From: Trametopsis cervina
Taxonomy: Eukaryota > Basidiomycota > Agaricomycetes > Polyporales > Irpicaceae
Direction of reading: 5' to 3'
NCBI GenBank assembly: GCA_022385755.1
Contig: MU278357.1
Location: 62,001 to 126,000, forward strand
DNA length: 64,000 nt
Part shown: positions 12,364-22,960 of the stretch, in pieces
How the letters are laid out: each line of letters begins with the position of its first letter
Position numbering within the stretch: position 1 is the first letter of the stretch
Notes under the pieces: generated by a model
What the model saw: only the letters and a program-made list of their open reading frames with translations
Databases searched by the model: none
Told to the model about the DNA's origin: nothing
Program-made: the position numbers and the translations under genes

Positions 12364-14467
12364 ATGAACGCCACACGAAGAGACAGTATACTTGATCTTT
12401 TTGATCCTCTGAACAGACCAGAGACACCTTCGCGCTGCTCCACAGATTCTTCTTCTGACAAGGAAAACGATAATCCGATACCTGGGCAATTCACAGCATT
12501 CTTCAACCGGGTCTATACCACTTCCAAGCCTACACAACCACCGCTCGGAAAGCTCATCGATTATTTGGACGCAAGTGGCTCGCATTCATTCAGCCGGGAG
12601 GTATCGGATAGTGATGAGGAGCTCGAACACGACGAGGAGGGATGCGCGGGAGCGACAGAAGAGCAGAGCGAAATGGTACTACCAACACGTTGAACTGGTC
12701 ATGGCGTGTTGCTGATTCTCACATATCTCATACAGCGACTTCCCCTTGGCGAGATAGCACTCGAGAGGGTACCACCTTCAGAAACAGGCATTGAGCTTTC
12801 TCTCTCTTCAGAGAACCCCCTGCAGACAGACGAGCCCTTACATGCGGATACGGAAGACAAGGCGGTTTCCCCGTTTAACTTTGCTACCACGGCCCCCTCC
12901 GGCAGCCCCCTGGCGGATGTTATCAACTCCATAAACATCTTCGGATCGGTATCACTAGACGGCGCGGCTGACGCGATTGTACGAGAAACAGCCGACGTAT
13001 ACAACGGACCCTCTACGAGTATACCGTATCCTGATATTACTGTATGCCCTCCCGAAGACGAACATCATCTGTCTACTGCCGGAAACGAACAAGCGACCCC
13101 TGCACAACCTCACTCTCCCTATCTCTCACCCACTGCATCAGGCTCGACCCGTAGGTCCAGCATCACCACCAGCGCCTACGACCCACGCCGAGCCTCAGTG
13201 GATCTACAGTCCTCGTTCAGCATGCATCTCCAGTCTACAGACATGTCTTTCGATCTACTGAAAGATAGTATATCTTTCTTGGGACAACCACAGGACAACT
13301 CCTTCTGGCCAAGTATATCCGAAGGAGACATTGAGGACGATACACTGGATTTCGCACAGGACCAACTGCGCTTGAGAGATGCTGCGGAACGCTTTCTCAC
13401 GCCGGCAAAGGCACGCGTGGACGAAGATACGTTTGATTTCACAAAGGAGAAGCAAAAAATCGAGGCACTTGCGGAAAAATATGGATCCATCCATGAAGAG
13501 AAGCTGCAGGTTGCTGAAGCGGTAGCGCAAGCAGCGGTTGCTAGTGAGTTCTATGTATTCTGTACACGCTAAACCTTTGCTCACAAACCCTATTGCAGAT
13601 TCTCCAAGACAAAGGAGCAAGAGCGAAGCACCACTACCTGTGTTCTCTCCTACTGCGAAGGCCTCTACTCCAAAGGAGGCGAAGGAAGTGAGCGCTGGAA
13701 CACGACGCCCTTCTGCTGTGCTACCCAGTACGCATTTTTTTTTTTGTAAAAACAACTGAATACTGTCTCATGCTTCACGCATAGATATCTTCTCTCTGGC
13801 ACAGAAACAGGCAGCTGAACCTCCGCGTGTTGTCAAACCACGACGTTCTTCCATCGCTGCGCCTACCATACCATCAAGCCTGAGTCATGTTCCCGCGCTG
13901 CGCATAATGAAGAAGACTTTCAAGTTCGACCACCAACGTTCCGAGTCGTCTACAAGTTCTGCAAGCTCGAGGGATAACGGATCGAGTGCAAGTGGTACGA
14001 GCAATCGTGCGGAGTCGGAAACGCACAATCCCGCACCGTCAGTGCCACAGCGTAGCTCGCACATCCTTGGCAAGCCTGTGCAACCCGTGAAGGGAGTTCA
14101 GCGCCCGCCTATAGGCTCTACACTTCCGCCTATAGGCTCTACACTTCCGCCTACATTCACGCTCGGCCCTCGTCGACCTTCTCTACAGCGCCCCGCGGCG
14201 GAGCAGCCAGCTCCAGTGAAAAGAAGCGTCACGTCACGTCCGGTCGCTGCGTCTTCTATCGCACCACCTTCGACCAGACTCAGCGGGTCGCGTGTTGCCC
14301 CACGAGACTCAACAGCGGCATCCAACGCTAAACCGCAGGTTTCCAATACAGCGCTGCCTGTACGTTCCGCCTCAAGTCTTCCAAAGCCAGCGTCCAAGCT
14401 TCCCGCTCCGTCACGAACATTTGGCTTCAGTGCTAGATCCTCCGGTCCTACCCGCAGGGCTGCCTAA
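12364..14467 (+). CDS. Ser/Pro-rich protein with N-terminal KEN box and basic C-terminal half
   Basis: Not recognised by family. Four exons (12364-12675, 12736-13543, 13599-13727, 13785-14467) give 643 aa. A KEN motif in an acidic, Ser-rich context (DSSSDKENDNP) sits at residues 33-35, which is the type of degron read by APC/C-Cdh1. The first half is acidic and Ser-rich. A helical part in exon 2 contains two related motifs, DDTLDFAQDQ and EDTFDFTKEK, each followed by a short charged helix. Exons 3-4 encode a basic Ser/Pro/Arg-rich half with a 21-nt repeat (PPIGSTL twice) and an SKLP motif near the end, resembling the SxIP motif of EB1-binding proteins. A cell-cycle or microtubule-linked role is possible but unproven. 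An upstream in-frame ATG at 12286 is an alternative start. Confidence 0.75.
14104..14154 (+). repeat. 21-nt coding tandem repeat
   Basis: The unit CCGCCTATAGGCTCTACACT plus one base occurs twice in exact tandem and a third copy starts. It encodes PPIGSTL twice, then PP. It lies in the basic, low-complexity C-terminal half of the KEN-box protein and is likely length-variable between strains. Confidence 0.85.
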
Positions 14468-16963
14468 ACGCAATCCCCCATGATGACCGACCATTAAATA
14501 TGATTTACGGAACGTTTATGATCCTAGACGTTACTCCCCGGAACTCTCCTCGCTGCCTTTTTATTAATTATGATGTCTATTGCTGTCCGCTCACCCCATT
14601 CGCATCCCCCCATATGCCGCTCTCGTTGTTATCGTCTAACGCCCATGCATAACAGTTAACAGTTTTCACATAGCTCCTGTTGCCGTCGTGTGCAAGTGTT
14701 TTCCCCCACAATGTTCTTATGTCGAGCATCTACGCAGTATGTAGATCGTTGCAATGACATAGTTTTACATACAACAAACTTGCTTAGATTCATTCGTCCT
14801 CAAGCGGGCCCTTCCGCGAGCTCCGTCGGTTTGGGTCAAGATGGACGGTGGCCCATAGAACAGAGCTAGAAGGGTATACGGGTATCCGCTTCCGATTTCT
14901 CTCGAACAGGTCGGTGATGCTACTGCGCGGATGAGCTACCGTACGTCAAGTCAGCGCGTCGGGCTCCCGCAGGCACCGTGGTTCGAGCACATAGGGCCAT
15001 AGAGTTACTTCATGGTGGTCTCGATCAGAACTGAGACGGGACGAGTCTGCGGAGCTCCATGGAATTGAATTGCACAATTGAAACCTCGACGTTTAGGGGT
15101 GAGCGGATGAGGCTCGGTTCAGACAGAGGAAACGGCTTCCATCTCATCCTAAGGTGTAGCCTCAAGTCGAAGGATAGGATCGCACGCTGGGCACGAGACT
15201 CCGTCTGCGAGCGTCATGCCTCGAAAAAGAAAAATGCATATATATGTGTGTGTGTGGGAAAAGGTTATGAGGAGGTGAGCCTTGAGCCCCTTGCATGAAG
15301 GTCTTGGTTGTCTGTACTGACTATCACCCCTAGCGACGCGAAATACTTACTCACAGTGCTGAGGATCTATGTGCGTGCGGTCGGCTTGGGAGGAAATGTG
15401 GACTCCGGTCCGATTCGAACGTTCCGTGCTATGGCTAGAAGTGTCTCGACAGCTGTTGTTACTAGACCTCCTTGCCTAGAGGGATCTGCACGCAGGCAGT
15501 TCCGACAGCATCCATTGACGTGCTCTAATGGCGACGATGAAGGCTGGTAGGCATAACCAGGCCAGCTGCGTGGGACCGGGCTCCGATGGTTTCATATGTA
15601 ATCACTACGTATGCAAGAACGAGAGCTAAATGAGCTGTCCAATTGCGTAAGCAAGGTGTTTCAATTGAAGAACTCACGTGTTGGCATCAAACGTCCAATG
15701 AGCTTCTCAACAGTAGGTGTAACAGTTCTGAACGTGGGCTAGAGACAGACCCGCCACGGGTCTTGATCATGGGACTTCGTAGAGGTCAAAGCGCGCAGGC
15801 GTTGCGACAGCTTGCCCTCTTCCCCTCACGATGGTCAGGCTGGCAGCGAGAGCAAGTCCAAGTTCCACGAAGGTAAGGGCGAATATATTCCCCAAGGTTT
15901 CGCCTGTCAGTTCGCTATCAACCCTGGTGGCTGAGGCCTTTCTTCAGTTGCTACATGGAGAATGAGATCGATGAATAGCTGCGCCTTGGCAGCAGTGTGG
16001 CCACCATTATCGACGAAAACGACTACAGCTTCGTGATCTAGTGACTTTGCAAGATATCCATGGCCCGTTCGGCAGCGTAGTCTCCAGTGGCTGCGATCTT
16101 CGCACTGCTGTCGGCAAAGCAGCAGGTTCCAGCCAAAAGAAGCATTACGGGTGAGTTAAAGTGCTTGAACTCGAACCATGTTGCTTACCGCCGCCTTCCA
16201 GATGTGCCGCCACGCCTTCTCCGTACGTTTTCCGCGGCTTGCTTGCTAAGTGGTTGAGCGGTTCTACAATCTGGATACACAGGTAGGGAATGCAGTCTGC
16301 CTAAATGCGCTATGTCCGAGAAGCCTGGCATGCCATTAACCTAAACAACTAAGCCGCAGAATCAAACGCCGCGGTCATTGTCGGTCTCCCCGTGGGGGCT
16401 AGAGGAGGTACAATCCTCCTCGCCGTTTTCTGGAGCTCTACAAGCACATGAGTCCCCGCTCATTCATCGTACATAAAAGACGTACCGCTATTTCGAAACA
16501 TGCAAAATCACTTACCGCAGCGTAGCTGCACAAGATTGGTGAGCTGATATAGTCAGGCGTGTATGTCGCTCTTTCTTTGATGTATAAGTTAACCTCAAGA
16601 GCAGGGGCGACATCGCAGATAACACTCGTATAGCTGGCGTCTGGGAGCGGATCAATCTCGAGTGATTCACCCGTCGTGAACTGTCGGATCGGGGTCGGGA
16701 GCAATCGTGAAGCATCTCCAGAGATGACTCGCGCGTCTATGGGGCCATGGCAATCTCCGGCCGTTCGTCACCACAAAAGTACTTTCGATCGTGACATGCA
16801 AGCCTTGCAACATTTTAGAGCGCGTCCCGCTCACTCTCTATCTCTGTTTCCTACTTCCATATCTCCTACCACAAACCTTTTCGTTCGCATCTGCGCTGCG
16901 CTGGTATAGTCACGCTGCACACGACCCATTCTTGAAAAGTACTTTCGTTCGCAAGTGCTAGAC
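14468..16963. other. 2.5-kb region without an intact gene, with decayed coding fragments
   Basis: The first 300 nt look like the 3' flank of the KEN-box gene. From about 15.7 to 16.7 kb both strands contain short frames that look once coding but are broken. On the minus strand, 16704-16510 is a frame (SLEIDPLPDASYTSVICDVA) followed by a good donor GTAAGT. Around 16100-15960 another minus-strand fragment reads DHEAVVVFVDNGGHTAAKAQ, but stops and frame changes lie on either side. On the plus strand, 15760-15800 encodes VLIMGLRRGQSAQ, reminiscent of the P-loop of Rag/Gtr2 GTPases. None can be joined into a gene, so I read the region as degenerate. Confidence 0.4.
15950..16704 (-). pseudogene. 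Possible decayed gene, family not recognised
   Basis: Two exon-like minus-strand fragments lie here: 16704-16510, which ends at a GTAAGT donor, and about 16030-15950, encoding DHEAVVVFVDNGGHTAAKAQ and a hydrophobic helix. Between them at least one frameshift and several stops are needed, and no continuous splice path was found. The codon pattern of the fragments is more coding-like than their surroundings. It could also be a set of chance open frames. Confidence 0.25.
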
Positions 16964-18176
16964 ATGGTGGCCGGTTGGTGCGTTGGTCGTCCCGCACAGC
17001 ATTCATGTCCTAATTTCCCTCCAGCAATTTCCCTCAAGAGATATCGGACAGCATTATTGACTGCCTGGCCGACGACCACGGAGCGTTGAAAGCATGCGCG
17101 CTCACACGTCGCGCCTGGCTGCACCGTAGCAGACACCACCTTCATCGCAAGGTCACAATCGACAGCGGGGTGTACAGGCGGAAGGACTACTATTCTACAC
17201 CCGCCGCCCAGCATATCAGACACCTCAAACTCGTCTCCCCTCCCCAGCCTCCGCAATCGGGCCGCGTCGCTGATAACCACACATGGGGGATCATCTCTCG
17301 TTTCACCGAGATTACGTCCCTCACCCTTCTTTACACCAGCTGGTCTGGCAAGAGCTACAGGTGCCTTGAACCCATCGCGCGGAATGTGACTCATCTCGAG
17401 CTGCTCGTGACAAGTTTTGACAACTGCGACGAATTTTTTGCATGCATCGCGATGTTCCCGGAACTGCGCTCGCTGGTTCTCACCTCGTTGTCTATCGGAT
17501 CGGCATTCGGTCGTGACGGCGTCAGAATTGACCCTCCGACAAAGCTCACATCATTGCGATATGGCGTGCACTCTGTCTACCCTGCAATCGCACAACGAAT
17601 TGCAGACTGGTTGTCGTATCTTCCTAACACGACTCTTCCCCACTTTTCTCTGACTTGGCGCGCCCCCACCGAGGTCGGGCTGGAGCAGGTCTTGCGGGCT
17701 CTGGGTTCCCGCCTGTCTCACGTCGAGATGCCTGTGTCTCCTGATTCTGGGGTGACTCTAGAAGGTGAGCAAACCCTAGCTCTGGAGAACCGCTAAACAC
17801 TTGACTGACCGACCATATTACAGGTAACATCAGCAACAAATTGCAGTCAATAATTTTTGCCGTCACTGGCGACCTCACCAAAGAGAAGATGTCCGAGATA
17901 ACGGGGATGCTAGGTGATATCCACTCCGTCGATGTGCAAAAGGTCGAAATCGCGTGCAGCGGAACGAGCCTGGTAGATCTTGACGTCTGGGCTCTCCAGC
18001 CAATGGACGATCATCTAGCCAGCCCTCAATTCGAAGATCTCCAGCACGTGCACTTCAATTTCTCTGGCAAAAGCTGCTCTGCCGAGGTCGATAAGCCGGA
18101 AGAATTTGCCGAACTGCTTCGTCGCAGCCTCCGCCGCGCGAATGCCCGCGGAGCCCTGTCAGTTTGTTTCAATTGA
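16964..18176 (+). CDS. F-box protein
   Basis: Predicted substrate-recognition subunit of an SCF ubiquitin ligase. A 14-nt first exon (16964-16977) encodes MVAG plus two bases; it joins exon 2 (17025-17764) and exon 3 (17824-18176) to give 368 aa. The joined N-terminus reads MVAGCNFPQEISDSIIDCL and continues into HGALKACALTRRAW, the usual agaricomycete F-box pattern. The rest has leucine-rich, LRR-like segments (LRSLVLTSLSI and similar) but no clear target-binding domain. Such genes occur in large expanded families in mushroom-forming fungi. The small first exon is inferred, because the frame upstream of 17025 is closed by a stop. Confidence 0.82.
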
Positions 18177-18522
18177 GAGGACTCCGTCACACTCTTTCAC
18201 TTCGTTCGTCTTCTCCTTCGAGGACAGCTATAAATTACTCCTAGATCCACCCCTATACCGAAATACACCCGCTTGATATAATCACTTTTCTCTAGAGTCT
18301 CTGAATCTAAATTATCTGCGCTGATATCTTGCTGTCGTCATTGTCCCTATGCAGTCTTTAGATGTTTAGTTTGTGTGCCTCTATGTTTCCTGTATCTTAG
18401 ATAGATGGTCTATTGGATTGACGTGTTGTATGCGACTCGTCTCATAATACTAGAGTGTGTTCGTCTATCATCGCCGTCGAATTCAATGACCTGGCGGGGA
18501 CCGGCACATCATGAATCACGCG
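18177..18522. other. Intergenic: F-box 3' region
   Basis: AT-rich DNA with several possible polyadenylation stretches and no open frame of interest. It ends at the start of the duplicated BTB unit. Confidence 0.45.
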
Positions 18523-18528
18523 CACGTG
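18523..18528 (+). promoter_or_regulatory. CACGTG E-box upstream of BTB gene 1
   Basis: A palindromic CACGTG, the core bound by bHLH factors such as Cbf1, lies about 340 nt before the ATG and is conserved at the same place in the second unit. Function inferred from conservation only. Confidence 0.4.
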
Positions 18529-18785
18529 ACTAAACGCGTCTCAAATGAATCGCCGTTTCTGAATGTGAATATCGTGATGAAGTACCGCCAGTACGACCCA
18601 CTACCGACTCAATGCCACACGTATTTAACACTTACGTTTTCACACGAGTGTGGATCCATGGCTTACTGTACAGTGACTTTCGAAATCGCAAGATTTGTTG
18701 CCCCCTGCGGCCGCGAAACACTATGTGCTGCACTTCGAGCTGGGATTCGGAGTCTTTCAAACCGCGTGGCTCGGGGTAGTGTTAT

Positions 18786-18793
18786 TATATAAA
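18786..18793 (+). promoter_or_regulatory. TATA box of BTB gene 1
   Basis: TATATAAA, 73 nt between its end and the start codon. It is conserved with identical spacing in the second BTB gene, together with CGCATGTTGGTTT and CTAACTTCAGAATG downstream. Confidence 0.65.
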
Positions 18794-18865
18794 CCCACTT
18801 AGGGTAAGCACGCATGTTGGTTTTTCATCTCATCTGGTTGAAAACCGTACATACCTAACTTCAGA

Positions 18866-20447
18866 ATGACTGACCAGGTCCCAGAAGAAGTTCCGGCTTC
18901 CTCGAAGCAAGTGAGTTTTGCGGAGTTTGACACAGTTGTAGGGCACTCCTCGACTGCAGAATCTCACTCAACTGCAGAATCTTCTTCGACTGCAGAGCCC
19001 CCCTTGTCTGCCGAGCCCTCCTCATCCACAGAACCCTCTTCCGCCGAACCCTCGTCTGTAGAACCCTCCTCGTCTGCCGAGCCCTCATTAGCTCCGGAGT
19101 CTTCGTCAGCTACAGGATCTTCCTCATGTGCCGAGCCCTCAAGTTCTTCGTCTGCAGAGCCTTCCGTGTCAGTGGGGCACTCGTCGCCCGTAGAACTCTC
19201 GTTATCGGCAGCACCGTTGCCCGTTGAGCCACCATCCGTAGCACCCTTGTCGGTACAACCCCCGCCTATGCAACCCCCGTCAGTACAGTCCCCGCCCATG
19301 CAGCCTGAGTCCATACAGCCTTCGTCGGTACAACCCCCTACTGTGCAACTCCCGTCGGTACAGCCCCTGCTCGTACAACCTTCATTACATGCAGAACCTA
19401 CAACACCGAAGCACAATTCCAACGCTCTTGACTCGACTTCAAGGTTTTTAGGGATGGAGAAGCACAAAGCATGGTACCTCGCAGACGGAAATATCATTCT
19501 CCTTGCAGAGAACATGTTGTTCCGCGGGTACCGTGGCTTGCTCGCAATGCACTCGCCACTGTTCCGGGATATGTTTTCCATGCCACAGCCAGGTGATGCG
19601 GAGACTTTCGAAGGATGCCCAGTCGTTCGGCTGCAAGATAGTGCCTTTCATATAGAATGGCTATTCAGCGCACTGTATGCAGGTCCCGTCTGGTGAGTGA
19701 ATATTACTTTTGGGCTATTGTTCACTCATGTGGGCTGTTCATAGTTCTCTCTACGTGAGAGGCCAGGAGCTGAGCACTCGGAGCACAGTAGCAATTCTTG
19801 AGCTTGGATTTAAGTATGATATTGAGCCTTTTCGAAAAGAGATCCTTCGGCGTCTGAAGAATATCTATCCGACAACGTTCGACGACGCAATCCACGGCAG
19901 TAAAAGACGTCTCATAAAGAGCAAGGATTGCGTCGTCGTTGTCTCTCTTGCCCGCAGGTTCAACCTGGACCATCTGCTCCCGATGGCGCTCTATGCATGC
20001 TGCCAGATGTCCTTAAGTGAGCTGTACGACTTGGCCGCAAAACAGGGGAATGGCCATAATACAGATACACCATCGGGCAATCAGCTCTCCACAGAAGATC
20101 TAGAGCTCTGCCTACAAGCCATCCCGCAACTCTATTCTCACTCGCTCAACATTGTGAAGGCATACACAGACGAGAACCGTGAAACCAGACAGCCCGCCTG
20201 CATAGCCTCGAAAAAGTGTTCGGCCGTGGCTCTGCGGTTGTTCCATGAAGTGATGAAGAAAGAGCTACTCATCAAACCGTCGTCGTTCATACACCCTGAT
20301 GAAGAAATCAATCAGATTATGAAAAGTTATTGTCAGCCATGCTACACCACTGCAAGGGCAGAAATCCATGCCCGTCGTTTGGCAATGTGGAACGACCTAG
20401 GTGTCATTTTCAAAGTGCCGTCGTGGCAGACGAACCTCGCTACCTAG
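18866..20447 (+). CDS. BTB/POZ domain protein with repetitive Ser/Glu/Pro-Gln N-terminus, copy 1
   Basis: Two exons (18866-19692 and 19745-20447) give 509 aa. Residues about 30-110 are repeats built on SSxAEPSS, and about 110-175 on VQPPxxQPP; both are low complexity and probably disordered. The BTB domain follows: WYLADGNIILLAENMLFRGY, then the RDMFSMPQP motif and GCPVVRLQDS. This is the Trp-x4-Asp/Gly-Asn pattern usual in agaricomycete BTB proteins. The C-terminal half is helical with several Cys (ACCQMSL, KSYCQPCY). BTB proteins of this type are thought to dimerise, and some serve as Cullin-3 adaptors, but no partner is known here. It is one of a tandem pair with the gene at 20993; each has its own TATA box. 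Confidence 0.88.
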
Positions 20448-20992
20448 ACTCACTCACCAGCAGGATAGCCTTCAACAGTGTATCCTTTGCATGTCGGGTA
20501 GTAAGCTAGCAATAGTCCTGCTTGTACAGTCCAATGTATCCGAGTGAATGTTATTGCCTGCTCAGACGTCCTGACCAAATGATGTCTACTTCGGTGCTCA
20601 ACATAAATTACGAGGACGCGTGAACCACGCGCACGTGACCAAACACGTCTTAAATTATTCACCGAATCTCGTGAGGGACCACTGCGACTGGATATCACGC
20701 ACTTTCAACAGCTGTCTTTACAGAGTGTGATTCCCCGGCTTACTGTACAGTGGCTGTCGAATCCACAAGCTTGTCACCCGCCGGAAGCACACTGTAATCG
20801 CGAAACAGTATGGGCTGCATACAAGCTGGGATTCGGAGTCTTTCCAAAACGCGTGGCTCGGGATGAAACGCGTCAACACACCCCTGGGCGACCCTGCATA
20901 GTGTTATATAGTTATATAAACCTACTTTGGGCAAGGACGCATGTTGGTTTCGCATTTTCTCTGGTTGAAAAGCGAACATACCTAACTTCAGA
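20448..20992 (+). promoter_or_regulatory. Junction and promoter between the tandem BTB genes
   Basis: The first about 170 nt match the 3' flank of copy 2, and from about 20620 the sequence matches the promoter of copy 1. CACGTG is at 20632-20637 and TATATAAA at 20913-20920, 72-73 nt before the ATG as in copy 1. The ACAGTG, AGCTGGGATTCGGAGTCTTT and GTGGCTCGGG blocks are shared with copy 1, indicating selection or recent shared descent. Confidence 0.65.
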
Positions 20993-22454
20993 ATGTCTGA
21001 CCAGGTCCAGGAGGAAGTTCCGATTCAGCCTTCCTCGTCTACCGAGCCCTCCTCGTCTACAGAGCTCTCTTCCGCCAGACCCTCGTCTGCAGAACCTTCC
21101 TCGTCCACTGAGCCCTCCTTGGCTCCGGAGTCTTCCTTGGCTACAGAACCTTCCTCGTCTGCCGAGCCTTCAAGTTCTTCGTCTACCGAGCCTTCCGTGT
21201 CGGGGGGACACTCGGCGCCCGTAGAACACCCGTTATCGGCAGCACTGTTGCCCGTTGAACCCCCATCCGTAACACCCTCGCCGGTACAAACCCCACCCGT
21301 ACAGCCTCAGCCCATACAAGCCCCGCCCATACAGCCTTCGGCGGTACAACCCGCGCTCGTACAATCCTCATTGCCTGCGGAATCTACAACACTGAAGCGC
21401 AATCCCAAGGCCATTGATTCGACTTCAAGGGGATTAAGAGTGAAGAAGCACACAAGATGGTATATTGCAGACGGAAATATTGTTCTCCTCGCAGGCAAAA
21501 CGGCGTTCCGCGGGTACCGTGGCTTGCTCGCGATGCAATCCCCAGTATTGCAGGACATGTTTTCCATACCACAGCCGGATGATGGAGAGACCTTCGAAGG
21601 ATGCCCGGTCGTTCGACTGCAAGACAGTGTCTATCAAGTGGCCTGGTTATGCTGGGCACTATACGGAGGCCCCAAGTGGTGAGCGAGTACTGTCCTTATA
21701 ATATTTTTCGCTTATGCAGGCCATTCATAGTGCGCTATACTCACCAGACCACATATTGGACATGCAGAGCGTAGCAGCACTTCTTGAGCTCGGATTCAAG
21801 TACGATATCGAGTCCCTTCGCAAATTTGCCCTTCGTCCTCTCAAGGTTATCTATCCGACAAAGCTCGACGATTTCATTGCATTCCAAAACTCCGGAGTTT
21901 GTCCAATCAAGATGGAGAGCCAACATTGTACCACTGTTGTATCTCTTGCCCGCAGGTTCAACCTGGACTTTCTGCTTCCAGCGGCACTGTACGCGTGCTG
22001 CCAATTGCCATTGAGTTCGCTCTACAAGCAACGCTTGGAGGCCGCAGGACAAGGGCATGGCGACAATGGAGGTTCATCTTTGAATAACCTGCTCTCCTCG
22101 GAAGATTTCGAGCTCTGTCTACAAGCCATCCCGTATCTCTATTCTCACTCGCGCCATATCATGGAAGCATATACAGACGAGAACCGCGCCACTAGACTGC
22201 CCGCCTGTAAAGCCCCCACAGCGTGTTCGTCCATTGCTCTGCTTTTGCTGCAGGAAGTGATGAAGAAAGAGTTGCTCACCAAACCGTCGCCGCTCATCCG
22301 TACTGATGATCGAGTTGATCGGATTATGAAGGCTTACTGCCAGCCATGCTACAACACAGCAAAGGCGGAACTGCAAGCTCGTCGTTTGGCAACGTGGAAC
22401 AAACTAGGCGTCATTTTCAATGTGCCGTCGTGGCAGACGAGTCTCACTACCTAG
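20993..22454 (+). CDS. BTB/POZ domain protein with repetitive N-terminus, copy 2
   Basis: Two exons (20993-21678 and 21731-22454) give 469 aa, with the intron at the same position and phase as in copy 1. It has the same order: a repetitive Ser/Thr/Glu/Pro region, a Gln/Pro repeat region (VQTPPVQPQPIQAPPIQPS), then the BTB domain starting WYIADGNIVLLAGKTAF, and a helical C-terminus ending near PSWQTSLTT. The N-terminal repeats are shorter than in copy 1, whereas the C-terminal part has small insertions. The last residues (GVIFxVPSWQTxLxT) are almost unchanged between copies, which suggests a functional C-terminus. Both copies look intact. Confidence 0.88.
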
Positions 22455-22960
22455 AGGATAGCCTTTCAGAGGGTCCTTCGCGTGTTGCGTAGTAGGAATA
22501 GTCCTTGCTTGTACAGTCCGATGATTAATGTAAACAAAAGCACCCCAAGAGGGCATACCGCCTGCTCAGACGTCCTGAGTAAACAATGCCCACTTGAGTG
22601 TCTGAATCCTGGGGTTGTTGTTCGTAATTCACGAGTACGCGAGTCCGGCGAACACGCTTTCACGTGCGCGCTCGGAGGAAGCCAGACGCGTTTCGATTCC
22701 CCAGACAGCCGCAACAACCCCAGCGAGAGCTCGGCTAAGGCTCGCTTTCCTTCGCACGACCTCCCCGTATGCCCAACCGTTTCCAGTTTGTCTATCTGGC
22801 TACGTTTGTCGGCGTGTTCTCCTCCCTCTTCTACCTTTCCAACCTCGCCAAAGCCAAGCTTAGAGAAGCGGGCTACGACGTCGCGGAGCTCATCCTCATT
22901 GGCCTGCCGAAGAACGACCCGGCTGCGCGCAAAGAAATACCATTTTCTCTGCCTTCTTGG
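22455..22960. other. 3' flank of BTB gene 2 and upstream region of CBR1
   Basis: Up to about 22670 the sequence is the remnant of the duplicated unit. The rest is pyrimidine-rich and includes an ATG at 22769 that is open and in frame with CBR1 (see that entry). Confidence 0.5.

Larger units (their letters stand above)
18500..22670 (+). repeat. Direct tandem duplication of a BTB gene with its promoter and 3' flank
   Basis: Two units of about 2.1 kb begin near 18510 and 20620. Each starts with CGCGCACGTGAC, continues through a conserved promoter, a TATA box, the two-exon BTB gene and a conserved 3' flank. The 3' flanks after 20450 and 22455 share GCTTGTACAGTCC and GCCTGCTCAGACGTCCTGA. A third vestige of the unit start (TTCACGAGTACGCG then CACGTG) lies at about 22628-22666. 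The two copies are clearly diverged at many positions, so the duplication is not recent. Confidence 0.85.

Noticed and set aside
15405..15425. GATTCGAACG resembling a tRNA T-loop
   Set aside because: No cloverleaf can be drawn around it; the flanks do not pair.
16150..16190. Possible tRNA B box (minus strand GGTTCGAGTTC)
   Set aside because: No A box at the right distance, no acceptor stem, and the last base of the B-box consensus is wrong.
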